Below are positions 14,610 to 27,661 of a stretch of DNA of 64,000 nt, piece after piece. Every line of letters begins with the position of its first letter. Position 1 is the first letter of the stretch. The notes below the pieces were generated by a model that had not been told where the DNA came from, did no database searches, and was given only the letters and a program-made list of their open reading frames with translations. This stretch comes from Hymenolepis diminuta (taxonomy: Eukaryota; Platyhelminthes; Cestoda; Cyclophyllidea; Hymenolepididae), in NCBI GenBank assembly GCA_900708905.1, contig CAADRB010000071.1, forward strand, positions 487,825 through 551,824. The letters are read 5' to 3'. Made by a program: the position numbers and the translations under genes.

Positions 14610-14631
14610 CGAGGTACGGAGCCGCACCTCG
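14610..14631. other. GC-rich near-perfect palindrome in probable ARID1 3' UTR
   Basis: The arms CGAGGT...ACCTCG are extended inward by further GC pairs and one G-T wobble in the minus-strand RNA, giving an 8-9 bp stem with a 4-nt loop. It lies about 200 bases past the ARID1 stop codon, in a locally GC-rich patch (14,550-14,660) of an AT-rich neighbourhood. It may be a structured 3' UTR element. Confidence 0.4.
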
Positions 14632-14829
14632 ATCAAAATAAAACGACGACGATTCATGACTTTAAAACGCGTGTTCATCCAGATTTTTGTTCAACATGGA
14701 TCAAAAAGGTAGGGAGACAGATGGGGTTCATTTGATTCAACTATACACAGGAGAGGGGGGAGGAAAAATTACATGTAAACACAGACAGAGGGGAGAGAAT
14801 GAGTTGGGAGGGGCGAGCTCGGACTGTCA

Positions 14830-17800
14830 CTATACAGCGGCAACCACTTCTGGTTTGTTTGTAGATGAGGTTGTTTCATCTGGGGTGGTCATTTTAGTTA
14901 CCTCTTTCTCGTCCACTTTCAATTCCTCAGGAGACTTCGGCTTCGATTCAGCACAACCCTCTTTGTTGCTAGACTGCTCCTTCTCCTTCGCATCTTCCAC
15001 CTTCTCCTTCTTCTTCGACTCCTCGAGAGACTTCAAAAGTTCTGCAACCTTTTCTGCAGAAGGCAACTTTGGAATGAGATCACAAATCCCTTCAGAATGA
15101 CAATCTCTTTGTGGGAGGTTAAGAAGACATCCAGAGAGTAATTGGGCCACCGTGGCGTCTAACACTCTCGATGTAGCCAAACCGAGAATTCTCAACTCCA
15201 AATCGGGTGTAAATCGACTCCTTCCAAAGGAATTAGCTGCTAGTCTCTCTAACATAGCCCCAGCCCGTCGAAGCAATTCCAATGACGTGCCCATCAACTC
15301 TGGGGTATCCTGTAACATCTGAACTCCATACTGATCGATTACCCTTCGTGTTTTCGACTCCATAACTTCAATAAAGGCTATCAAGCCTGCAACAGGACAT
15401 GGTTTTGCCTCAGCAATCATTGAGAGTCCACAAGTTGATGCATTATTTCCATCAACCTGCTGTTGGCAGATGTTTGCTGGAGGTTCAGAGAGGTAGTGCA
15501 TTGTGGAAAGAGCCAATTCCCGCGTAACTTGATCTTCTGGAAGAGATAGCCACGAGGCGAGGCGGTCAAACAGCCGATGCGCACTAACAGCATCCATCGT
15601 TGCGAGCAGCATAGCCACATTCGATTCACTCACAGACAATCGATTAAGAGCCTCCAACGCAAGACGACAGGGGGAGATAATACGATGACCAGGTAGAGGA
15701 TCAGTAGCTGCAGCGGTTTGACAAGTCACCCAATGAAGCAAACCCTCCAGAAGAGGTCTGACTATTGTCTCATGGAGAGGAGCACATTGAAGATGACCCG
15801 AGATGTTAACCAGAAGGACCAGAATGTTCTCACAAAGCTCATCCAACCACGGCATCCACCAGGCGGAGTTTGAGTCGTACCGAGCAGTGTGATCTTCCAC
15901 ACAAGCCCAATCTACATCAGGGTTGTCAAAATGAGTGTGTGCAACAGTCAGCAGCCGTCCAGCTAAGGCTAAGAGGGCTTTATGATTCGCCAGAACCCTT
16001 TCACATGAGGGGAGGAAAGAGAGATTTCGAAGGACCGTGGAAACACAGAGACATCGAAGTGCAAAGCCCTCTGCTCGTTCAGCAGTTGAATCAACAGGCC
16101 AAAGAGCGGAATCCCCCCGACGAATAATCTCCGATCTAGCGCGAAGTGGACAGTAGCCTCGAGAGTCCGTCATCAATCGGTGGCTGTTCAATTCAGAATC
16201 TTGGTCATCTTCTACATCCACATTCATCGGTTCAGCGCCAGCAGCGGAAGCCGCATTCGGAACAGCATCTGTCTCATTCTTTTCCTCAACTTTCTGAGGA
16301 GAGAGAACAGGAAGAGAGGAAGAGGATAAAGACCGTGTTCGTTTAGATTTCTTTTCTGAAGGAGCTTCATTTGATAATAGAACCCGTTTCCTTCTTGTGG
16401 TGGGAGCATCTGCATCGCTGGAGCGACATCCACTTGGATGCGGGAGAATGTAAGCTGTAGAATCCGAACCACCTCGCAAGAAAATTTCTCTCATTGAAGA
16501 AGGAGGAAGTGGGGAACTTGGTGGTGAGGTCAATTCAACACCAACATCTTCTGCAGGAAGTAAAACTGGGGGAGGAGATTCCTTTGCTTCCATAAGTTCA
16601 TCCAGTGCCAGTAAAGCGAGCCTTCGAATATTTGCACGGGCCTCAGGACCGGATAAATTGCTCACTAGGAGTGTTGGAGCAGTTGAGTGTTTGGGAGGCA
16701 CAACAACAGACGTCGAATGAGATGTTGAGTGAGCTGCATCAAATGTTGCCATATGTTCTGCAAGGAGAGATGATGCCGAACCCCTTCCACGTCCTCGTTT
16801 TCCAAGACTTCCACTTCCAGGTTTATCCAAGCTCCCTTCAAGACTACTTTGAGCGGGTCTGGGCAACTTTGGTGGGGCAGCTTTGAGTAAAAGTCGCGAA
16901 TTTTTGCCTTGAAGAAGCTGTTTGATAGCGTCGCGTAGGGCACCCACAGAAACCCCCATTGAATGTGCCATGGAAGCGATTTCTCGCTCTAAATTTAACA
17001 GACCATTCGATGGTGCAAAGGACTGCTTGTTTTTGGCGGCAATCTCACTGAACAGATCCACAAAGATGTGATTATTTTCCTGAACAACCGATGAAGATGT
17101 TTGAATATCCAATGGAGGTGGATTTTTTAAGTCGATAGGTTTATCTGTCTCAGAATCAAGATGCAGCGGCAATTCCAATTCGGAAATGAGGTGATGACCG
17201 GGGAAGAGCTCATTAGCAGCATGGCGTAGATGATCAGTGAGCGAAGTGACCAGAGTTGTCAATGTGGGTGCATTAGCATTAATCGCAAATAGCGACTGCT
17301 GAGTAGGAGGAGCAAAATAAGCTTCCAGAACGTTCGGTTCATCGCGAAGAATTACATTCAGTGCATTCAGAGCCCAAGTTGTCTCAACTGGTAATCCTGA
17401 CTTTAATGCCATCACCAGTTTAGATGCAGTCAAATTTCCTGCAAAGGAAAATTTGGGACTTTATTTGCATAGAGGGTAATGGGATTTCGCTATTCAAAAT
17501 AGACACTAACCTAAGTCCTTGATCCTATACCGTTTCCGACGGCTAGTATCGACTTGTGTAGCTTCAACACAACCAGGTGGGAATATCTGAGCGACTTCCA
17601 GACGTCTCCAGTAGGCAGCAGTAGGATTCGCAACATAGGCGCCACCAGACCGCTAAAAGAAATAATTCAATAAAGTAAAAACGAAAGCTAGTCATAAAAC
17701 AGTCAGTGAATTTATAACTCCATATAGTAATTAGTTAATTTTACAGCACACACAATTAGGGAGATATTGTCATTATCATGAAATTACCCACCCACTCTAA

Positions 17801-20800
17801 ATTACTTGATTTATGCTATTCCACAAACTACACTACCCCTGCTTGATTGACACACAAGGCACAACGAGAGGATAATAAAACAAAATGCCCTTTATACCTC
17901 AAAACGAGATCACTTCTATTTTGCCCCACCACCCAACAGAAGTTTTATGAGCTTACTGAGGGCTGTGCGATTTAAAAGATGGAGAAAACCGAGGGAAATT
18001 AATCTTTTCTACTAATATTTTAAAGACAGTTTATATCAGGCAACTCTCACTTCTTATCTTACTTCATTAACGATTATTAAAACATCACTTATTTGAATAT
18101 CATTCTCACTTATTGAGAAAAAAATATATAAAATATGACGATTAGAGAGAAAACTGAAGAACAAAGTACAAAATGATTTGACTGACATAAACCAACAATC
18201 AAAAAATGATTAAGAATCAGCATATTGTCAAATTTGAGTTGAAAACGAACAAGGATTCCGAAAAAAATGCTCCAGTTCCATTTATTTCCAGTATGTGGAC
18301 AAATTGTATAATCTTCGCGTTTCTAACTTGATTTGAAGAGAGATTATGACGTCTTGTATTCGAACAGAATTCTCGATCCTTAACCACTTAAAGCCCAAAA
18401 GAAATAGCTGAAACAGATTTGCAATGAATAGCGAACCGAACAACGACAACAACAACCGATGACTACATGGAAGGCCTCATAAATTCGACTTTAACGAGGA
18501 AAAAATAAACTCTAAAGTCAATTGTCCCATTATAAACATCATTATTGATAACATTCACTATTCCAAGTGGTACAAAGCCTTATTACTAACTTATATTTTA
18601 GAGAAACTATCTAATTAACGATAATAAACAAGTTTACCAATCAACATTTTAGGAAGAAAAAACATGAATACCCAGCAAAAACATAATCAATCCATTAGAT
18701 AATTGTGATCCTAAAACTTAAAAGAGCCAAAAAAGGGTAAGGAATAATCCCGATTCCTGCGACCCATTACTCTACATAAAATGCAATGATTAAGACATAC
18801 ATCCTCTATTCAAATGGGATGCCGAATACCAGTTTTATTAATATTGAGCCTAAAATTCCCTAAAAGTAATTTTCGACAACCTTGCTTAGGCCTATAATCC
18901 TCTACTCTCGGTAACTTAAGAGCAATAGAAGAGAGTTGACATGATTGAGAGACTTCATACATCCNNNNNNNNNNNGAAAAAATGTTTTGCACCAGTTTCA
19001 CACAAATAAAAGGAATTGTAATCACCATTCCATTGCTACCTATAAACTTAAATTTCTTTTTCTTAATTAGATAACTACCAATTCACTCTGATTTAAGAGC
19101 AATATAAGCATAGTGGCTTCCCTACAAACATTTTAAGAGAGGAGTTTACATACTTTTGATGAGCGTGATTAAAGGCCCTCTAGCTCTCTCTCTCTCTCTA
19201 TGTGAATTAAAACACAGGCAATCTCGTAATGCATTTTCCAGCTTGCCATAACGTGTGTAGCCCTTGCTAGCCAGCTTAGCAAGCAGAATACGCGAGAAAA
19301 AAATGATGCACATACACCTCCGCACAAACACACGCGCGCACAGGCAAAGAACCAATGAGAGTGCGACAAGGACGCGTTGGCCGAGAATGGGTGGTGAGTC
19401 ACCTAGAGGCTGCAGATTGGCTGATGTGAGATTAACCAATGAGTGTGAGAGAATACACAGGAATTTGGCCGCCCACCCCAGATAGACGCGTCGTATTAAG
19501 GTAGAACCAATCAGAGTGGGGTAAGGGGTGAGAGCCAATAAGAGGAGAGGAAGGTAGAATTCCATGTAAAATAACTGGCGTTTGCTAACTTATGTTGGGA
19601 AGGCGAAAATATCTCAACGAGCGAAGGGTAAGATTCGAATAAGAATAAGCGTATACTATCAATAATGTTATTAATAATAAAACGGAGATCGGTAGCATAA
19701 GACCCTTCTTCTGACTAATTTAACATGAATGCTAGCCTGCGCATAGAGATAAGATAAACTAACTAACAGCAGTGTTTATCATTTTTAGCGATATCGTTCA
19801 TTGGTATGTGCACGCTTCCTGTTAGCTGACCGAATAACTGGCTGAGTTAAATCTGCAAAAAATATCAACTAATGAAATCAAATTGAATGTTCTACAAGTA
19901 GCCAAGAGTATGTCGAGTGTGATGGAATTCAATAACGTTTGATTAAATTCGATGGGCCGAAAAGTGTAGCTAAAATCTCAGTTTGCACGATTTAACGCCC
20001 TAATAACAATGAGATTGAGGGAGATATAACTACTCGAACTTATTATTATTTCTTACGTAGATGCAAACAACACGTACAAATTATCATAATGGGAAATGAC
20101 ATTTCAGTAAGGGAGGTCAAGTAAGAGAATAGAATGAAGTCCCACTTAATGTGAATTCCACCTGAATCCATCGATGCTCTTCTTACATGATTTGAATCCT
20201 AGGTTTCAAATTGAGTTCTTATCCGCGATATTCAGACTTTATTGATCGAAGTGACTGGTTGATCGTGTCACTTTGATTCATCTGTATGAACAGGAAGATG
20301 AAACTAACGAAGGTATTTAAAACAGCAGAACTCACGAGAGTTCACTCAGGGTGCAACTTCAGATGAACATTTTATTTTGTGCTTTAAAACAAATTAGAAA
20401 TGGTTTTAAATAATTATAAAAATAAGAACAATATTCCCAATTGAGAAGCATCAGTATCTGGTAAAATTCTTTACTTGATAACCTTCAATGCTTAGCTTAA
20501 ATATTCAAAGCCAAGTAGAGAAAAGCCTAAGAGGAAAATAACCGTTTCTTGAGAGTATCCATTCGTACGCACGAGTCGTAAGATTCCTGCTGAATTAAAA
20601 CTGAAGTAATATCAAAGGCTTTCGAGTACAATAACCATTGGTTAAGCTAGTATAAAAAGAGATTAAATGTGATTCTGGCAAATCGAACATGGAAAATACA
20701 TATACACACAAGCTTAGCTCCCTGGAAAGTCAAACAATACAAATTTGAGGTCAATTTTGGCCAACACTGACCAATTGAAGAATGTCTAAATGCGAGTTCT

Positions 20801-23800
20801 TCAATAGCAGTACCCAAAGAATGTATACTCTTTTTTTAACACGAGAAACACGCTCTAGCGTCTTTCTTCTTGACCAGAATTAACCATAGTGTTGTTGATT
20901 ACTCACGCCACTGGATGTGCACTGACGTGGATGCCTCTGACTTGGCAGACATTTCATCCTACTTTGGCTAGCAGCTAGGAGACTCATTTCACAATCTTAC
21001 CTGCTGAGCCATCATTCCGGGATGCTGTGAGGGAGGCATCTGAGGTTGACCTTGGCCCTGTTGCTGGGACATCAGGGTTCCACCTGAAGGAGGTCCAGCA
21101 GAAGAAGGATGATGCAGTCTGGGCGGGGGTTGATGTTGCTGCTGATTTGGTGGTGGAACTTGTTGTGGTGGCACTTGCTGTTGCTGGGGTGGCATGAGAA
21201 CCGTATTTGGGGGAGGTTGAGGAGCAGACCCTGGCCCCCCAGGATATCCCCCAGCGCTGAAAGGTGGCAGTGAATGTCTTGGAGGCATTCCCGGAGGTGG
21301 TCGAGGTTGATAATGGGCTGTGAATGAAGGAGGTGGTTGTGGAGGCTGCTGGCCACCCTGTTGTTGTCCCATTCCCCCCATGTAGGATTGAGGTCTTTGA
21401 TGGTATCCCATAGTTGGAGCTTGTGGAGGATGGTGAACTGTGTTACCTCCCGGGGTCACCATTTGAGGAGGCTTTGGAGGCATATCGGCGGGACCGACCA
21501 TTTCAGATCGCATTCCCTCCATTGCGGCCATCAAATGACCTCCTGCTGAAGGTCGACCATAGGGAGGGGGTGCCTGCGGGTAGGGATGGCGACCTCCTAC
21601 CATCTCACCTCCGTAACCTGCTATAAGGCAAGGAAAAAGGCCTCATTAAGTGACTGCCTTTTTACTTTAGATTCTCGTGTGAATTAATAATTAAATTATA
21701 CAGTTATTATGAAACCTTGACTAAACTCTGCTGTTATCATTCTACTGGTATCTTGGGTAAGAGAACATAATCACGTCAATAATTTCTGGACGCCGTGAAC
21801 ATGAATTCATGAAAGAAACAGAGTATATATACGAAAATATAGAAAGTAGAATATGATACACTGGATCATACTCGAGAAATCAAAGCATGAAACATCTATA
21901 TCCCTTTCCACTAACTCATATTGGACTGTTTTACTGTTCTTTCTGTTCAGATGCTCTGTCATGATGAGGAATTGAGGTTTTTCGCTTTGCAGTGAGCAAT
22001 AAATGAGTGAATGATACAGGATAACTATTAATTAATGAAAATGATCGGTGGCACGCCACCAGACGGAATAACAGGTGCATAGTCGCAAAAATAGATAAGT
22101 AGGGTCTTCTTCGACGGATAGTTTGTAAAACCAAAAAAATGTGAACCTCAAAATAATAAAACAAACACTTAATGTTATTAATAATAATAATAATACAATA
22201 TTTACTTTAAGATCTACAAAAGAGGCAGTAAGGATTTCCTGAGAAGTGAATTAATTAAGCAATTTTCCTAGGTCGGGCCTTACATCAGTTCCAGATATTT
22301 GAAAAAAGTTATTGGTTTGAAGCCAATTTTTACAAGATAACGGAAATTATTCAACAAACCTCATTCCTAGGATACAGACAACTGAATGCGTAGAGGATAG
22401 TTCCATAATTATGGAGAAGATAGTTATTCAAACAGTATTTAGAAGGGATTTAAGATCTATGAACGAAATCCTAAACTACTTAACCGACTATCTTACACGG
22501 AGCTTGAAAATAGTAAATAAAAACCAATAATTTGGAAGTTAATAATTAAGTAGCATCTTCAGTCCAAAAGATAAGAAAATCAATCACCTCCTACAACCCA
22601 TTTATCGATCAGTTTTAACTAGTTTTAATCATTCCGTCCACTGATTGTATGAAAAACTGAACTCCTAACTTTGCAGAATCATCATACTCAGACCAGTACA
22701 CAAATTAAACCCTAAACACTAGTGCTAGTCAAAGATCAAACTATGCAAAGTACACACTTCTCCCAAATAGTACGAATAAAACTGACTAAATCTACTGGGA
22801 TGCATAAATTTTACGGACTTACATGAGGACATAGACAGCTGGGAATAGAGTTGTCTAATCCAAAGCCTTTATCTATTCATCCTTACCACGGTCGAAGTCT
22901 CAAATTGTCATTAAAGCAAATGAGACTTAAATTATCTAAAGTATATACTTCTCAACAGATAGTGCAAACCAAAGTGCGACTAACTCATAGACCAACGTCT
23001 AGATATAATCGAGAGGAAATAGATGATCAAAGTTAAATAACACTACCAAAATAAATCTTACAAGTGGATAATGTAAACCTTATACAAGTTAATTCAATCG
23101 ACTAATTTAAGACAATAAACGAGCATAACTGCCCACAAAAAGTAATACAAGCTAGGCCAAGAAATTATCAGACTAAAAACTGGAAATAGAAAAAGCCCAT
23201 ACTGTTATGAAGGAGTATTCCCGCGGAAAGACGGAAAAGACACTTACGTCCAGATATTCGTGACTGTTGGGGATAACCAGGCCCAGGAGAAAACGGTGGA
23301 CGCTGGTTCTGACCCATCAATTGTGATGGAGGCGGTCTCCAAGGCGGCATACCACCACTCACAGGAGGCTGATTAGGTAGGAGCGAACCAGGAGGTATAG
23401 GGTATCCTCCAGAAGGTGACTGCTGCTGCTGCTGTTGTTCTACAGTTTGGTGTGGAGCTGAATTTGCAGGTGGCTGGGGATAAGGAGACGCAGCTGCTGA
23501 TGAGGGTGCAGGCGACATCCCACTTCCGGGACCCCCTCCAAGAGGAGATACCGCGGATTTACCACCCCCATCTTCAACCGGGCCCGCGGCAGAGCCGCCC
23601 TGCTGCGAAATACTGCCCCCGTTGCTAGGTGGCTGTTGAACTGTGGGTGGCATTAAGTTTGAGGACGCTGAAGACTGACTCCCAACTGGTGAGGGTGGAG
23701 GAAAAGGTGTCGAACTCGAAGTAGACGATTCATTCATCTCCGACCCACCGATCGATCCTACAGAAGTCTTCTTTTTCTTTCCAGAGAGGGTATCTATTTG

Positions 23801-26800
23801 AGCTGCAACTACACGCACATCTACTCCCCCCGGACCATGATCAAATCGGCACTCATAGTCGAGAAGGTATTTACAGTAATTCTTTCGCAGGGTGTAAGCG
23901 GCAGATGCAGATGCATTGATGTTAAATAACTGACTAATCTCTTTCCATCGCTTAGTTTTAATGACCTCCAATACACCACCACGCTCTCGGACTGCCAGAT
24001 AGAATCGGTAGAGATCGAGTGGCTGCTTAACAACTTGTGGCAGCCCAGTAAGAGGTTTCTCAATGGATTCCATGAAAAAGAAATAATGCTCAAGCCACTG
24101 ACGCCTCTCTGGTTCAAAACCCATTTCCATGAGCCGTGAAAAACAGGAGGCTGATTGAGGACTCAGATTAGGCGGGGGCTGAGCCATAGGGTGAGTCGAT
24201 GGTGGTGGCTGTTGATTAGGTGGAGGACCAGGTTGGTTTGGTGGATAACCCCCTCGATTTGGTGGATACTGAGGAGGATATTGGTGACCACCATAATGCG
24301 GAGGTTGATGTTGATATATCTGGGGCATTTCTCCAGGATAGGGAGCCTGTGGCTGTTGTTGGTAGGGTGGAAAGTTTGGAGGAGGGTAGCTAGAAGGGGG
24401 AGGATAGCCATAAGCACCAGCAGCACCAGAATGCGGTCCCCTAGGTGGAATTCGACTAGGAGGACCCGGATGACGGTACATGTTCTGCATTTGATGCTGC
24501 ATCATGTACTGATAATGCTGAGATGGTACCGAAGCATTTTGTTGTTGAGGGGGTGGTGGGGCCTGTTGATTAGGTGGTTGTGGTTGCTGTGACGGATCTT
24601 CGTCCTTTTTCGGCGAATTCGGTGGTCCAGTACGAGCGGATGAAGACGAAGGTGGTCGTGGTGGCATGCCCTGTTCCCCAGCACCACATTGATCACCGGA
24701 ACAAGATACCCTCGAATCATCTACAATGAAGTTAAGGGGGCGAAAATAAAGCGACAGTCCGTTTATTAACACACAGTTGGTATATACATATTATAGCATA
24801 GCTTCAATTTGGGAAGAGAAAGATTTGAAATTTAGGGTTCATTTCTAAATCTCAGCTGCTTGCTTAGCCATTAGCCTTCGTCTGAATTGATTGAATGTGG
24901 TTCTCCATTGTAATCTCTTGATTTTAATCAGTTAAGGATAGATGAGTGAAAATTTAAAATATTAGAAACATCAATATGTCCTGTATTTGTTGGCATTAAA
25001 TGTCGCTACATTTGTAGCTCATACCTTCCCAGATCGTATTTTGTTGTTCTAATCCATATTCCCCTCCAGATATTGAGAAATTCGGATTGATTTAGTTGAT
25101 TTTTACAGCCCAAGGCTTCCTTTGGGTCCTGCTGAAAGAAGTTCCAGTATAAAAAAGACCTAGGTAGTCGTTTAATAGGTCTTGTTAATTAAACCTCAGT
25201 CTTCGCATGCCATGATTTTGCAAAAGCATATTTGCCGTATTCCTAAATGTTTTCATTGTGATTAAGAAACACAGAACACAGCACAGGGCAATGGCAAATT
25301 TAAGCAGAAAGCGTAGAATTTGCAAGCTTCATTTCATTTCTCAGTAGTTGCCGGGAAAAGTTCTAGTTAACCAAGACTTGAGGATGACATTTTACAAGAT
25401 TATAAGATTTGAAGGAAGCAGAGATGAAACCTTCGTAATCGATAAGGTTTTGTTTATTTACATTACAACAGTAACCAGAAACACTTGAAAATACAGACGA
25501 AAAAACTCAAAAAAGAAGGGGAAATAATTGTTACTCCTAAATTAACGAAATAAATAAAACACAAACCAGCGGTACTAAAAATTACAAAAATCATATGGAA
25601 GAAAATATTTTCCACAAATATTTCGTAAGGACTCATCAGGTATGTATAAAGATCAATGACAACATTCACCATCTAATAACTTTCTTCAAGAGCTGTCTGT
25701 AAGAAATACAACGAAAAGCTTTTCCTTCAATGTAAACTAAACAATAGTCAACAATTTACGAGCCCTTTGAGTTGAAAACCCTAATAATAACAATAGTAAA
25801 CTAATTCCAAACAGCTCGGTGTAAATTATTACAATTTATAACGTAAAAATTAAATACACTGACGTCCGACTTTAGGTCTTTTGCTATTTTCCTATGTACC
25901 AGATTACAAATATTAAACGAAGCTTACAGAGTTTCTTCGATTTATCAACCTAGAGAAACTTCTATTTATTTTACTCGTATAAAAAAACAATAAACCAATT
26001 TCATAACCACCAGAAAAGATTTCCTTAGAATTACTGCAAGTTACACAATAGAAATGAATCTATTGATCTCCAAGTTCAATACTGGATTTTTAGAAGCATC
26101 TATCTTGTTAATTCAAATAGTCGAACCAACATATCCCAAAATCATATTTCTACACAAATCTCTATCATATTTCACGCTCGAAGGAACACAGAGACGAAGG
26201 CAAATAACAAAAATTAAAACTGCTAACCCCTTGTTTCGGGCCTGTTAGACTGAGGTTGTTGAGAGGCAGGGGCTGAGAAGCCGGCGACAGGAGATTGTTC
26301 TTGTTGTTGTTGAGTTGAAGGAGCAAGGACAGGTGGTTGGGACATGACACCACCCTGATCTGAGGGATGAGGATATCGCATTTGAGTTGGTGGTGGTCCC
26401 CGGGGAGGAGTCGGTGATGCTCCGTTGGCCATAGGAGGACCAGGAGGATAAGGGCCACGGCCATACATGTCTTGCTGTGGTTGATAGGGTGGTCTCTGTG
26501 GTGGATAATTCGAAGGATGATCTGGTGGTATCATATTTGGAGGGTAGGAGGGCCACATCTTTTGCGGATACTCGGAAGGCGGGTAACCGGCAGTCGGAGG
26601 CGGTGGTGGGGGCATCATTGAGTAACAACTCCCAGGATTTGGATAACGAGATTGCTGTGGTGGGGGGTATCTCTGCATTGGAGGATAAGGGGCCCCGTAG
26701 GGATCTTGACTATACTCAGCCGGATAACCAGGACGTGGAGGAAAGTTGCCTGGAGGTCGAATGGGCATGGAACTTTGTTGAGGAGGATAATTAGGAGGTA

Positions 26801-27636
26801 ACGGAGAGGGACCGCATTGAGGTTGTTGCTGTGATGCTGTTCGATTTGGTTGAGATTTGACAGATGGGCCAGTGGAGGATGAATCCATCTGCTGATCTGG
26901 TACCGTAGAAGTACCACCTTCTTGTGGTGTATTGGCACGTGAAGATCGCAACATATTCTCCTGAGTAGGCGTCAGATCCTACACACAAGCAGAATTAAAA
27001 TCGAGAAATAAATTGAATACTCGCGCGCACTTTGGGTTTACCAAAATACATGAAATTAATTGGTTAATTCAAATTTACCGCCGACTAACAAACCAATCAA
27101 ACTTCTGTAAAAAGGAATTTTAATCTCAGGAAAATAAATTTTTGGCTATTAATCAAGCTACACAAATAAAAATTTTATTTAAAATAACAAAATACAGCGT
27201 AAAACATTTTTTTTATCAAAATCCCTCCACTTTAACCTTTCGACTCTTTGGCTAATCGTAATTGTTTATATTGAATATTAAATATATTTACCGTATTTCC
27301 ATCTTGCTGTTGACCAGACTTTGGCATATATCCGTAGGGATCATATCTATATCCGCTGGGTTGGCCCATTGGTGACATTGCTGGTGGGACACGATTTGAT
27401 TGGGGACCAGGAGAATTATTTTGGAGAAGCAACTGATTTAATGTCAACGCCTGTCCATGACTTGGCTGACTGACAGCCACATTTGGAGCTGGCATGTCCG
27501 AAGGACATTCTTGATTTGGATAGCTTTGGTAGGGGTGACCACGAAACTGATTGGAGCAATCCGAAGGGAATTGGGAGCCATTTGAGGGAGGTGTTGGTTG
27601 AGAGGGATTTGTCATGTAACCCTGTTGGGTGCTCAT
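14830..27636 (-). CDS. ARID1: AT-rich interactive domain protein 1 (BAF250/Osa), SWI/SNF subunit
   Basis: This is the ARID-bearing scaffold of the nuclear BAF chromatin-remodeling complex, which binds DNA with little sequence specificity and targets remodeling. There are six coding exons on the minus strand: 27292-27636, 26228-26978, 23248-24720, 21001-21620, 17511-17652 and 14830-17438. All junctions are GT-AG, phases match and the total is 5,940 nt, or 1,979 residues. The N-terminal half is low-complexity P/Q/G/Y-rich and includes LTLNQLL near the start, a motif also seen in vertebrate ARID1. The ARID domain lies at about residues 557-660, with PERRQWLEHYFFF, KPLDLYRFYLAVRERGG and SAAYTLRKNY. 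The BAF250_C domain runs from about 1,098 (RRKRYRIKDL, then SGLPVETTWALNALNV) to about 1,905, including ALRCLCVSTVLRNLSFLP. It is interrupted by a S/P-rich linker with a basic NLS-like patch (TTRRKRVLL). A K/E-rich tail ends the protein. The first exon may start slightly upstream (acceptor-like AG before 27661), so the N-terminus is the least certain part. Confidence 0.95.
18965..18975. other. Assembly gap (11 N)
   Basis: Eleven unresolved bases lie inside the large ARID1 intron. The gap does not touch an exon. Confidence 0.99.
19350..19632. promoter_or_regulatory. Intronic CCAAT-box cluster, candidate internal promoter
   Basis: Five CCAAT motifs fall within about 190 bases: 19352-19356, 19436-19440, 19507-19511 and 19535-19539 on the plus strand, and ATTGG at 19416-19420 (minus orientation). 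The block is GC-richer than the rest of the intron, with ACGCG and CGCGCG words. About 90 bases after the last box a consensus 5' splice site on the plus strand (GAAGG/GTAAG, GT at 19628) could end a non-coding first exon. CCAAT clusters are typical NF-Y promoter signals. Activity and direction are inferred. Confidence 0.4.
20186..20290 (+). repeat. Dispersed repeat family A, partial copy
   Basis: CGATATTCAGACTTTATTGATCG followed by GGTTGATCGTGTCACTTTGATTCATCTGTAT-like sequence (words shown here in parts) parallels the copies at 37.8 and 38.6 kb. Only the 3' half is recognisable. Confidence 0.45.
22166..22196. repeat. AAT trinucleotide microsatellite
   Basis: A short run of about six ATA/AAT units, slightly interrupted, lies in the ARID1 intron between coding exons 3 and 4. 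Confidence 0.8.
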
Positions 27637-27661
27637 TGAGCCGTTTTGATTATTTTGGAAG

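Larger units (their letters stand above)
17653..21000 (-). other. Largest ARID1 intron (3.3 kb)
   Basis: This intron lies between ARID1 coding exons 4 and 5. It is AT-rich apart from 19,180-19,640, which is GC-richer, has CpG dinucleotides and carries a CCAAT-box cluster. It also contains an 11-base N run (18,965-18,975), a short CT microsatellite (about 19,183-19,199) and a partial repeat family A copy (about 20,220-20,290). No exon was recognised inside it. Confidence 0.7.

Noticed and set aside
14687..15100. 137-codon plus-strand ORF
   Set aside because: It is antisense to the K/E-rich C-terminal end of ARID1, a by-product of its codon bias.
19146..19565. 139-codon minus-strand ORF in the ARID1 intron
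   Set aside because: It is long only because the local sequence is GC-richer. Overlapping ORFs occur in several frames, and none has a known motif.
21337..21626. Plus-strand ORFs over ARID1 exon 4
   Set aside because: Shadows of the P/Q-rich minus-strand exon, whose splice sites and phase are well supported.
24155..24592. 145-codon R/W-rich plus-strand ORF
   Set aside because: Antisense reading of the proline/glutamine-rich ARID1 exon 3; composition is purely derivative.
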